A DNA stretch of 64,000 nucleotides from Prorocentrum cordatum (lineage: Eukaryota > Sar > Dinophyceae > Prorocentrales > Prorocentraceae): contig CAUYUJ010007458.1 of assembly GCA_963575745.1 (NCBI GenBank), positions 124,001-188,000 on the forward strand, written 5' to 3'. The notes below the pieces were generated by a model, which was given only the letters and a program-made list of their open reading frames with translations, did not search any database and had not been told where the DNA came from. Each line of letters begins with the position of its first letter. Position 1 is the first letter of the stretch. Shown one piece after another: positions 10,168 through 19,781 of the stretch. Both the position numbers and the translations under genes were made by a program.

Positions 10168-10495
10168 TCCCCCAGGGAGAACCCGTTCGGCCGCTGAACG
10201 GGCAACCAAGTGAGTCGACTCGGTTCCAGATGGCCGCTCTGCACCTTGGTGCACAGTCGGCCACCGATCAGGCACAACCCTTGACCCAGTCAGCAGCCAC
10301 ATGGGCTCAACCACGACAGTGTGCGAAACCGATTTCTGCCCGAGCTGCCAGCGGGCATCGGCGGGAGGGAGAGGAGAACCAGGCAAGAACAATAGGGACA
10401 TGGAGCTGGGAGATGCTCCAGACAGGCGGAGCAGGATGGAGCTGGCAGAGGGATATTCGGCAGAAGCCCAAAGTTGGCTCAGACGCCTGGGCTTA

Positions 10496-10562
10496 AGTCG
10501 GGCCTGTCCTCCTACAGGGGGATTTTGGGCGAAAACTATAAATACATAACACATACACCCCA
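10496..10562. repeat. Dispersed repeat, inverted partner at 13.1 kb
   Basis: GGGCCTGTCCTCCTACAGGG, then GGATTTTGGGCGA and an AT-rich tail ending in CATACACCCC, match the reverse complement of 13080-13165 block by block. The two copies face each other 2.6 kb apart. Confidence 0.6.
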
Positions 10563-10649
10563 AATGCTCAAAAATTGTCAGAAAATCGTCCCCAGACTAT
10601 TTTTTGCATATTTCTGCATACTCCTCATGTTGAAGGACAGGCCCTGCCA

Positions 10650-10880
10650 GGAAGCCTCGAGAGGCCCCCAAGAGGCTCCCAAGGGGCTTCCAAGAGAGGC
10701 TCACAACAGAGGCTCCCACGAGAGGCCCCCAAGAGGCTCCCAAGGGGCTCCCAAGGGGCTCCCAAGAGAGGCCCCCCAGAGGCTCCCAAGGGGCCCCCAA
10801 GAGAGGCTCCCACGAGGCCCCTTAAAGTGTTCCCCAGAGGCCCCCGAGAGCGCATCGAAGAGACCCCAAGAAGCATCCAT
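10650..10880. repeat. Minisatellite of GAGGCTCCCAAG type
   Basis: Tandem 12-bp variants (GAGGCTCCCAAG, GAGAGGCCCCCA) over about 230 bases, the same family as 9290-9500. Confidence 0.75.
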
Positions 10881-10924
10881 GAGGACTCTGACCCACGTCA
10901 ACGTCGTCGTCATCGCCACCGCCG

Positions 10925-10985
10925 CCGTTGTCGTCGTTCCCCATCCAGGGTCGGCGGCACCGGCCGCAAAGCCTTTGCAATACAT
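10925..10985. repeat. Dispersed CAGGGTCGGCGGCACCGGCC block, copy 1
   Basis: A GTCGTCGT-rich lead is followed by CAGGGTCGGCGGCACCGGCC and then AAGCCTTTGCAAT. Near-identical blocks are at 27158-27210 and 55462-55512. Confidence 0.65.
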
Positions 10986-10999
10986 TCCCCTGGCGGTGT

Positions 11000-11690
11000 A
11001 CGTGCAAAGAAATCCTAGCTCCAGACCAGAGAACACAACCTCCCGAGTCCCGGCCCGTGTCGCACTGCTGGTCGAACGAGGGATGCCGGTGATGTAGAGG
11101 AAGAACCTATGGCATAAGCATCAGCTTTCGGAGGTCCGCGAGGACTTTTACGGTCGGCGCTTGACCCCTTCTCCTGGCGCGCGGACGACTCAAGCAATTG
11201 CCGACAAAGAGGCCTCAGCATGGGGTGCAGAGTACCATTCCTGGCGCCGCCCGAGGGATTCAGTGCCGACATGAGAGATCTGGGCGGATCGCCGAACATT
11301 TACATTTGACCCTCTGTCCCTGGGGTGCGGAGGAGGACGAGAGGAGGAGTGCAGCCCCCTCATGGCAGGATGCTGCCCCAGGCCAGGCTTGGAAACAATG
11401 ACCAAGACGGAACGCTGAGACGTCTGTGTCGACCTTGGTCATCGTCCACCTTGGTCAGCGTCAGCTCGTGGATCATCCTCGCGAATCGCGGACGGCCAGC
11501 ATGGACCACGACCGAGAGCGGCGTCGACAACATCCCGCGACTAGATGGCGACGTCCGAACCCTTCATTTCGAAGAACGCCCCCGCCGACCATCAGCCTGC
11601 ACGAACCGTTGATCGGCGAGGGTCGGGTTTGGAGTTCGCCGCCGAATCTGGTGGGCTCGTTTTCCACCGCCACCACCAAAGTAGGTGGGG
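11000..11690. other. No gene recognised
   Basis: Complex GC-rich sequence with open frames on both strands but no motif or repeat that I could identify. Confidence 0.4.
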
Positions 11691-11696
11691 GAGGGG

Positions 11697-11750
11697 GTCC
11701 TCCTCCTCCTCCTCCTCCTCCTCCTCCTCCTCCTCCTCCTCCTCCTCCTG
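11697..11750. repeat. (TCC)n microsatellite
   Basis: About 17 uninterrupted TCC triplets. Confidence 0.95.
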
Positions 11751-11818
11751 GTACTCCACCCCCTTCCCCCACCCTCCAACCTGTGGTGGCGCTGGTGGGC
11801 AACAGGCCCATCACAATC

Positions 11819-11950
11819 CTGGCCACAGCGAGCGAGCTTCTCCCCGAGCCCCGCGCCCTCCCGGGCCGAGGCCGCGACAGCGCGGGCCGCGGGCACCTCC
11901 GCGCCCTCGCGGGCGACCCCGGGGGCCCGCCCGGGGGCCGCGAGGTCGGG
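11819..11950 (-). CDS. Exon-like island, minus strand, 44 codons
   Basis: A 132-nt minus-strand segment preceded by a CTCGCAG acceptor and followed by a CCAG|GA donor. It reads 44 codons in phase 0 with almost all third positions G or C. The peptide is Ala/Gly/Glu/Arg-rich (for example REGAEVPAARAVAASAR) and ends GEKLARCGQ. No family is recognised. It could be an exon of the inferred SNF2 gene (the variable stretch before helicase lobe 2) or chance. Confidence 0.25.
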
Positions 11951-12381
11951 CTGCGAGGTGCAGGCCAGGTCGTATGGTGCGGGGACCCTCCCGAGGCCTC
12001 ACGCTCCACTCCCAGCGTCGATGGCTCGTCGAGCATCCGTCGAGACCTGTGGCAATCGAGCCGATGTGGAGCGGAACCAGCATCGAGCTGGAGCCGAGCA
12101 GATTCGCCAGGTGAACCCCTAAGAAGGTCCCCGAGCGAACAAATACTGCACGGGGGCCCTTGGGGCAAGTCCGCTACGCTGCTAATCGCCGACCACCCCC
12201 AGGGGGCCTGCGCTGTCCACCCTTGAAGGGGCCCTGGGACACACAAGTAAATAGACACACGTACCAGGATCCCCCAGATCTTCCAATGTTTCCTGGGCTT
12301 TTGTCTTCCCCCCACTCCCCATATTTTCCAAAATGTTCGTAGGAATCAACGATTCATTGTGCCTGTGTGAATTTTTCTGAA

Positions 12382-12645
12382 CAGGGACCGACCGTCCCGG
12401 CACTCCCACAGGCCTACCACGGCATGCTCCTAGAACCCAACGATGTCCTAAGATGACAAAGCAGTGCTCTTAGAACATAGACCCTACGTGTTAAAACAAG
12501 ACGGTCCCAGCCGGACATGTTCTAAGCCACGACATGCTCCTAGAACCCAACAGTAACAAAAACAGTGGTCTTAGAACATAGACCCTATGTGTTAAAACAA
12601 GACGGTCCCAGGCGGACATGTTCTAAGAACACCTCGCGGGCGCCA
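12382..12645. repeat. Dispersed TTCTTAGAACAT-type repeat, copy 1 (internally duplicated)
   Basis: It begins CAGGGACCGACCGTCCCGG. The main body holds two tandem units with a 110-bp period, each running from ATGCTCCTAGAACCCAAC through CTTAGAACATAGACCCTA and GTTAAAACAAGACGGTCCCA to GGACATGTTCTAAG. The ATGTTCTAAGAACA core is palindromic. Related copies are at 30990-31190 and 32692-32925. Confidence 0.8.
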
Positions 12646-12705
12646 CACAAGCGTGCTCAGGACGGCCACGCCACTGCTCGACCCTGGGGCCCAGGGTTGC
12701 ACTGG

Positions 12706-12880
12706 TCGGGATCGGCCAAGAGGGGGGGGTCCCAGAAGGGGGGGTGCAAATCATGACTGGCGGCACGTGCGCGGCCCAGCGGGGGGGCCAGGGACGTAAT
12801 GAAATAAGAGGAGGCGCCATGATATCTGAGGAAATATCATGGCCCACGCCATGATATCCACCCCCCCTAATCATCACCCC
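12706..12880 (+). repeat. Dispersed repeat B, copy 1
   Basis: The blocks GTCGGGATCGGCCAAGA, GTGCAAATCATGACTGGCGG, GTGCGCGGCCCAG, AATAAGAGGAGGCGCCATGA and CCATGATATCC occur in the same order and orientation at 41478-41700. A 41 kb copy has one block duplicated. Confidence 0.75.
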
Positions 12881-13074
12881 CCTCTTTTCCGCCCCCGAAC
12901 TGGGGCTGCGCTGTCCTCCGGGTGCTGGCGCGTGGCGGCGGCGGGGCCCCGCCACTCGTTGGCCTGCGCTCGGCGCCCAGGCGAGGACCGCCGCAGGGAG
13001 AGCAGCAAGTTGGAGTCGGGCCTGTCCCTCTACACGAGAAGTGTTCCAAAATAGTCAAGCAATAGTCTGGCCAC

Positions 13075-13170
13075 CTTTTGCTGATTATGTTCGACCGTTT
13101 TGGGGGTATGCTCGGGGGTATGTTTCATTTGTCGCCCAAAATCCTCCTGTAGTGGGACACGCCCAACGTA
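13075..13170. repeat. Inverted partner of the 10.5 kb dispersed repeat
   Basis: Its reverse complement reads GGGCGTGTCCCACTACAGGA then GGATTTTGGGCGACAAATGA, matching 10496-10562. A purine-rich (GAGA, AACAAA) tract follows at 13185-13260. Confidence 0.55.
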
Positions 13171-13573
13171 ATTGTTGGGCGAAAAAGACCGAGAGAGAGA
13201 GAGAAAGAGAGGGAGAGACAAACAAACAACAAAAAAAAAGAGAAACAACAAAAACGGTGGAAAGGGGAAGCGGAGGGTGGATGGGGCGGGAAGGAAGGAT
13301 GGATGTATAACAGAGTGGAGTAAAACAAAAACGGGAGGGGGGGCGGGTCATGGATGGATGGGGGGGGGGATAGTTGTCGGAATGCTCCAGGCGGGATGGA
13401 AGCTGCAGGATGCTGGAGGGAAAGTGGATTTGGGGTTGGATCTGACGGCGTGTGCCACCTGCCGGAACCAGCCGCTGGAACACCCAAGGCGAACGGCGCA
13501 GCACAAGTGCGCCGAAAAGATCGCACGTCACAGCCAACGGCTTTTGGGATCTCCAGCTGGACGTCCGCGCGTG

Positions 13574-14010
13574 TCATCGGCGCTCTTTCGGCCAGAACCG
13601 CGGCGCTGGCCCCTCCCGCCCGAGGGCGGGCCACGCCCGCCCAAAGCTTCGGCTGCGCGCCACCCGCGCTGGCACGGGAGGCACCTCTGGCAGCGGTAGA
13701 GCCCGCACCGGCAGAGGAAGGCGGTCCTCGGCTTCGATCGACGTCGTCTTGTGGGCCGCACCCCCCGGGATCGCCCGCGGAATGGTGCGGGGTGGTCCTC
13801 TCCGCGCCCGGGGCAGCCTCGTCCCCTCGACGGGCGTCGCACCGCGGATGGCCACGTATCCATCGCGAAGGGCGAGGACCCCCGTAGGGTGCGGCCAGCA
13901 CATGCGGCCGTGACTCGGCCCAAGTGGGACCAGCCCGTCGGTGTCTCCCTCGTCCAGAGGGGTGAGCTCCCAGATCCATCTCGGAAGCCTCCGAGTTGCG
14001 CGTGTAAGGG
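13574..14010 (-). CDS. Unidentified coding-like fragment, minus strand
   Basis: A minus-strand frame of about 145 codons reads without a stop. It has a natural amino-acid mix in its first two thirds, with WIWELTPLDEGDTDGLVPLG, then MCWPHPTGVLALRDGYVAIR, then KTTSIEAEDRLPLPVRALP. The last third, towards 13574, becomes Arg/Pro/Gly-rich and may be shadow. No start, catalytic motif or family was recognised. The opposite strand is also partly open. It could be an exon, a decayed retroelement piece or a retrogene fragment. The coding strand is inferred from peptide quality only. Confidence 0.35.
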
Positions 14011-14014
14011 TACG

Positions 14015-15285
14015 ACCGATGGGGTCGATCCTATATTAGCGTCCGCAGGTAGAAGCAATAATGGAAGAGAGTTGGCTACTCCTTTTCCTGGGCGCTGCGC
14101 AGAGGTCAGCGCGGCATGGTGTTCATGCCAATATCTGAGCCGATCCAGTAGCGGTTGATGACGATATAATGGCGGTATAAGCGGACTACGCACACGCACG
14201 CACCGCCCTGAAACCCGCCAGCTCCACGATGGCCTCGGGGCCTCGGGAGACAACGGCAGGGCTCGGGATCAGAGGTGTGCGGTCCACTCAAATCACCGCC
14301 ATATCGACCGCACCTCCAGACGAGGCCGCATCGACTAGGAATGTGAAGAACAAGGGCCAACCCCGCCACGCGGGGTACTCAGGGTAGCCTGCCCGCCTTT
14401 CGCGGGCCCAGGGTGCGCTCCCCAAGAATGCTTCGGCGCACGCGGACAACCCTCCTCCACAACATGCGGCGAGGCCGGGAGAGCAAGGGGGAGAAGAGCA
14501 AATTGAGAAAGCAACTGCATCCATCGATGCAGGTGTCCCCACCGGCGCACTGCAAAAGCGCATGGTGCGATGGATCGGAGTTGCGACGGCAACTCGATCA
14601 CAGTAAAAGAGAGTCTCTCACTCACGGGGCTTTCCAGACCAGAAAATCTTGCTAGGGCTCTCCAGGCGCAAATTCCCATTGTATTAATATGCTTGGGACA
14701 AAAACAACTGATATCTGAGATAGTAGCATGCGCGCTGAGCGCGAGGCACTCCAGGACTCAAAAGATGCGAAGAATGCGACGTCAAATCAATCGCGTGTAG
14801 CGATAAAGGAAGAAACGCCCGGCAAATGTGACAGTGAGCATAATGGCGAGTAGTTTCATCGCAACTGTCATGAGGGTGATGTTTTGCATGTGTCGTACCC
14901 TGCCACTTCCGACCTCTCATGACATTGAGATGTATCCGTTTCGATATCATTGTTGGCGGGCGACCTGCGGGGTGCGCTTAAACCCTGAATGCCGGAGTGC
15001 ACGAAATAATACCACATCTGTCAAAACACAAAAGAGATGAATGTGAGGTGAAATATATGATGCAACGAAAGAAACGGAAGAACACAATCAAATAATACAT
15101 ACCAGAATATCAGCAGTGCAATCAGGTAATCAATTAACAGGATGTCACAGAAGCAGTGATGCATCACAATAAAAAAAAAAAAAACACTTCAAGACGCGTG
15201 TGTACGAAGTCATATTATCGATTGCCCCAGACACGATTGTCGCGTTTATCAAAACAACCAATTGTACGTCCGCTGTTGGTGCCCA
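14015..15285. other. No gene recognised
   Basis: Mixed sequence becoming AT-richer towards 15190, where there is a 15-base poly-A run at about 15170-15184. No motif or array was seen. Confidence 0.4.
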
Positions 15286-17492
15286 ACCGAATTTACTCGC
15301 AGTCTTTCTCGTCGGTGTAGATCCATTTGCCGTTTGCCGAGATAGGAGGGCCAATGGCAGTACGAATAATGGTGGTCATGCTCAAATTTGCGGCGCCGCC
15401 ACGTCTGCGCGCTGCGGCGCTGGCGCGCGGCGCTACGGCTGCGGCCTCTGGGCCCCGTCTCGCGCGGCAACCGCCCCGGCGGCGTCGCGGGCCTCCGCGC
15501 GCTCGAGGCGGGGCCAGCGACTCCTGTCCTGCCAGCGCCAGGGGCGCAGGCGCCGGCGGGGACACTGCGGCGCGGGAATGGAAGGGCAGGGGTGAGTCGG
15601 ACAGGGTCATCGGCAGGAGCAATGTCCTCGCCCTTCTTACCTTTCGCTGCGCCTTGGGGGGCCTGCCGGTGGAGCTCAGCCAGCGCGACGCGGCTCCTCG
15701 AACCCTGACCTCTCCCAGAGGGGGCAGACAGGGCGATGGGCCCACGTTCGAAGCGTTCGCTTCGGCCGAGCGTTCCAAGGGCCTATGCCCGGCGACCACC
15801 GCATCCAGTGCTCGCGCTGTCACGGTAATGTTGCGCGGCGTCGCGCATGCTGTCGATCGTGAAGGGCGGCTTGGTCTTGGCCCGCCTGCCATCAGTCATC
15901 TGGGCGAAGAACAGAGGGTCGGTCTGGAAGTGCTCCATCATGTCAACACATGGGCGATATAGGGCAGCATTGTCGCGCTGGCCATCAGCATCAGCCCCGC
16001 CCAGTCGCGAGGCGCCTGAGCGAGGCCAGCCAGCCTCAACCCACCTGGTGCAACGCTTCTCCGCGTTAGCCGCCTGCCTGCGAAGGAAGTCCTTCCACTG
16101 CTTCAGCGGAGCGGGTGCCCTGGAAGCGGATGGAAACGCCGGCGCGCAGAATGCGCCGCGCAATCTGCTCGCTCAAAATGCGCCGAATCCACGCGTGCAC
16201 GTCGGCGAGAAACTGGATCTTAGCAGCGCCGGTCCCCCCCCCGCACTTATGTGACTCACTGCGCGCGTCACGCACGTCACCGCGGAAACTGTTTGGGAGA
16301 TCGCGGTGGCAGCTCTGACAATGACGCCTCGCGGTCTGCAAGTCAACGGCGCCAGAGTGAATGGGCATCTGTCCCCCGCAGGTTGAGCGCAGACTCAAGG
16401 GCGGCATGGTGCTTGAGAACATCCGACGCCGATGCCTCTACGAGACGCTGAGGGGCGTCGCCCTGGACGATGGCAAAGAGGTGCGGGGACCAGGGGAAAG
16501 CACGAACTCATGGTCGCTTGGCCAGCCCATGTTCCTCAACATCACCAGGATGAACCGCTTGTGTCCGCATGCGTCAGGGAGCTGCTGGGCCCGCGAACTG
16601 CGCGGATCAAATGTCACGAAGGTCCCCTGTCGATTCAACGTTGAAGCGAAACAGGATGTGGAGGTGGCTGAAGTAATGGCATTTGTCGCCCGCGTTCTTT
16701 CCATTGCAGATTTGTCCCACCTCCGGAAGCCGGGTCAGCCGCAGTGGTCCAGTGGCGGTCGTCGCCGAACCAGAATTTCGAGTGTCTTGAACAATTATTT
16801 TGGAAGGGTTCCACATGCAGCCTCCACGTCCTTGACGATGTGGATCGGGGTCAGAACTGCCCCCATCATCGCATCGGACGGCTCGACTGTCAGCGTAATC
16901 GGCTGCGTCGGGGCCGTCGTGAATTGCGGGCATTTGCACCGACGTCTCAACCGCGATGTCATCATCGGATGGGCAGAAGTCGACGGAAGATCGGCGCGAA
17001 GAAGAACCAGAAAGCGGGATCCGTGTTGTTCGTTACCATGATCACAATACCAGATGTTGGCCCCGAGTGGACAGTGACCACGGCGCGGAATCATCACGGT
17101 GACATAAGGTCCTCTGTGCTCCATGTCGATGATTGCGCGAAATAACTGCCCTTTTGCCCGAATGAAGGCCTGCTGCTCGGTGGCAGGGCATGGCGCGGCT
17201 ACAGCTCGGCATCGAGACGCACCGTGCCGACGCGCGAAGATGAAATCACCGAAACGAACGACGCTGCGACGCGACACACGGCCCCAGGTGCCAGGAGGGA
17301 GGTCTTTGGCAGGCGGTTCGAAGTGCAGCTTCTTGCAATCCTGCGCGATCTTCCACCAACCGATGCTCGACTGCACTTCCTGGATGTCTTGTTCTGCTGG
17401 AGTCGGTGGGTTGGCATGCCGCGGGGGCGCAAGTGTCTCCGCCGGCGCGTGGACATTGGGGTCAGCAGCGGGCGCAGCCGCGTGCGTGTCGA

Positions 17493-17514
17493 GGGGGGGG
17501 GGGGGGGGGGGGGG
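17493..17514. repeat. Poly-G run, 22 G
   Basis: An uninterrupted run of 22 G on the plus strand inside the Tpt1-like relic, where it encodes part of a Pro tract on the minus strand. Its length may be unreliable in any assembly. Confidence 0.9.
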
Positions 17515-17769
17515 CGTCTAACATGCCATCCGCAACGTCGGCTGGCGCATCGGTCTGCACGCGCTGCTCGGGAACGCGCGGCGAGGCAGAGGGTGAACTC
17601 TCCGCGACTGCAACGGCCGCGGGTCCACGAAGCTTGGGCGAGGCCACGTCGGGTCTGCGATGCGACTGAAGGTTCGGCATAGACATCGCTGCGGGTTACC
17701 GCCGGCACAACCTCACAGACTTCATACTGACTCCGTGGCCCAGGAAACTTAGCCAACGGAGGGCAGGTC

Positions 17770-18270
17770 AATGATTTGATGCGCCCGGGAAAGAGGAGGA
17801 CGTGCTCCGACCGCGCGGATGGTGAGGATGGCCATCGGAGGAACAGTCGGGAGACGCACGATGGCACGTTGCTCACCAAGCCAGAATTCACACCCGGACA
17901 CGGACGCCGCATGCACGTCGATAGCCACGACGTCCACCTGCTTCTTCTTGTGCTCGGACTTGTAGCCAGCAGCCGTGGCGCGTGGGTTCTGCATATTTCC
18001 GAAGACGAAAGAACACGAACTGCAATACAACGCTTCTTTCCGCGTCTGACGTTCTGCTCCGTATCCAACAATAATACCTGCTCTGCGGATGCCCGTCCAT
18101 GCATCGCGGGTGTTGGCATGACGCAGGTACTCTACATCTGTCCAGGAAAGTCGCTTCCAACTCATGTTCCATGGTCTGCTCATTTGATGCACAACGCTGT
18201 GCCCGCCGATAGCCCGAATCGAAGATTTCCCAGGTATCTGCAGCTTCGTGTTGCGAACGAGCACAGCGGT
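17770..18270 (-). pseudogene. Tpt1/KptA-like RNA 2'-phosphotransferase core in the relic
   Basis: Tpt1/KptA enzymes remove the 2'-phosphate left by tRNA ligation, using NAD+. The minus-strand frame has, in family order, SIRAIGGHS (family IRA.QGHS), RHANTRDAWTGIRRAGI (family HGT...W..I...GL), TRKEALYCSS in the place of the R.HVH block, and VDVVAIDVHAASVSGCEFW then GEQRAIVRLPTVPP (family I.id...a...G..F..S.N.ViL...vP). The HGT triad is HAN here, so the copy may be inactive even apart from the surrounding frameshifts. The assignment rests on motif order by eye. The flanking Pro-rich linkers show it was one domain of a larger protein. Confidence 0.5.
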
Positions 18271-19781
18271 CCCGTGCACCCATGACTTTCAGCTTCAAAG
18301 GCTCCGCGGACCGCACTGATACCGCAAACGGTGGAGCATCTGCGGGTGTTGCCACCGACGCACAAACATCCGCTGCAGGGACCGCGGGCGGACGATGTGG
18401 CGGCTCCTTCGCAGTGGCCTCCAGGAGCGGCTGAGGCGGCGTGGGTGCGGGTGTTGCCACCGACGCAAGTGGCGTTGGTGGCGTGGGTGGTGGCCGCTTG
18501 GATGTCGCGCGCACCGCAGGAGCATCCGCAGGCGGTGGTGGACGCGCGGGCGGGGGCGGCGGCACGACCACGGATGCGGCAGTGGACGTGTCCAGCGACT
18601 CCGGAGGAGGAGCCAGTGGGACGTCCAACTGTGCGTTATCTTGTTCGCGAAACCAGTCGGTGAGCTCGTCAATGTATTCTGCGTTGACGCCACGTGCTTG
18701 GTCATGGAATCCGGTCTCTGCGCCAACACGCACGGTGGTTTGCAACCTGATCTTGTCGACGAGCTGCTTGAAGCCCAGCCATGTGGCAGCGTGACGCACA
18801 TGACAGGTCCTGTTGGCCGTGGTCTCGAGGTAGTCCCGTTCAGGGGACGACCGCGATGCCCATGCAGTGGGGAAATCGTTGATCAGGCCGTTGAGACGTG
18901 GGAATATGGTAGCGCACGAAGAATAGTACCTCCACTCCGCCTCCGACGAAGCGGCTTCGCCATCCCAGTCCTCGCCATAGGCAGTAGAGACTGCCTGGGT
19001 ATATGCTGGTGGCGAGTCCTCGGATGTCGACGCACTCGGACGTTGGGAGGCCAGGAAAAGAGCCTGGGCCCAAGGGGTCGGAGCGTCGGAGGACGTCCCA
19101 AGAGCGGGAGTCACCACCGGCGGGGGCGCGGGAACGGCGCGAGCCGATGATTCCATGGCCTGGAAGGTGTGGTTCATCCACGTAGCCAGCTCATGCTCGC
19201 CGAGAGCCTTCATTTAAAGTCCAGCAAGACCGTGCTGACGCTGGTCTTGCGTGGATTGCTCCAGGCGCATGCGGAATGCTCCTCGCATCTACAACCTCGC
19301 TCCTTAACGCCGTGCACCGTGGCTCTACAACCTGGTAAATTTCTTTTCAAACTGTGGCTCTCGCGTTAGCGCCGCGCACATTCGTTTTTTGAACATGTGC
19401 ACGAGTTTCACGGCTTCTCATGGTTGACGTACCAGGAATGACATTTTGGAACGATACTGATTCGCGGCAATGGAGCCCAAGGAGCGGAGTTCTGGCACGA
19501 TTCGTGACCGCCAACATGTCACAGTCAGGTCAACTCGTGGCGCTGAACTCGTGAGAGCGGTGTTTTGGCAAGTTTCATGATGTTCACACGGTCAAGCCCC
19601 AACGGGGCAATTCCCTCAGTGGAAATGACCCCTTCCTTATGGGGGCCTGTGAAGAGGGATCCTGGAGGGAGGGTGTATTTCGACATCGTTGATGACTGTT
19701 CGGTTTACACTCCTCCTCTGCGCTCTGCGCTGCCAAGCGACGCATCCCGTGACGACAAGATGCCCGCACTGCACATCACCC

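Larger units (their letters stand above)
15290..19213 (-). pseudogene. Frameshifted gene relic with Tpt1/KptA-like domain
   Basis: Coding-like segments run end to end on the minus strand from an ATG at 19213 to about 15290, but in shifting frames. The first frame (19213 to about 18300) holds a non-repetitive region (with WRYYSSCATIFPRLNGLI and YIDELTDWFREQDNAQL) and then a long Pro-rich linker. The next frame (about 18270 to 17770) holds the Tpt1-like core described separately. A second Pro-rich linker at 17690-17460, broken by a 22-G run, is followed by frames with GRVSRRSVVRFGDFIFARR and GHCPLGANIWYCDHGNEQHG (about 17340-16990), a His/Cys-containing piece near 16620-16440, and one with CQSCHRDLPNSFRGDV (about 16320-16270). 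The downstream end has VDMMEHFQTDPLFFAQM. No introns are obvious, so this may be a retroposed copy that has decayed. There is no RT or integrase in it. The function of the whole is unknown. Confidence 0.5.

Noticed and set aside
17199-18119. 306-codon minus frame overlapping the Tpt1-like core
   Set aside because: Its peptide is Arg/Ser/Pro-rich, and the Tpt1 motifs lie in a different frame of the same strand.
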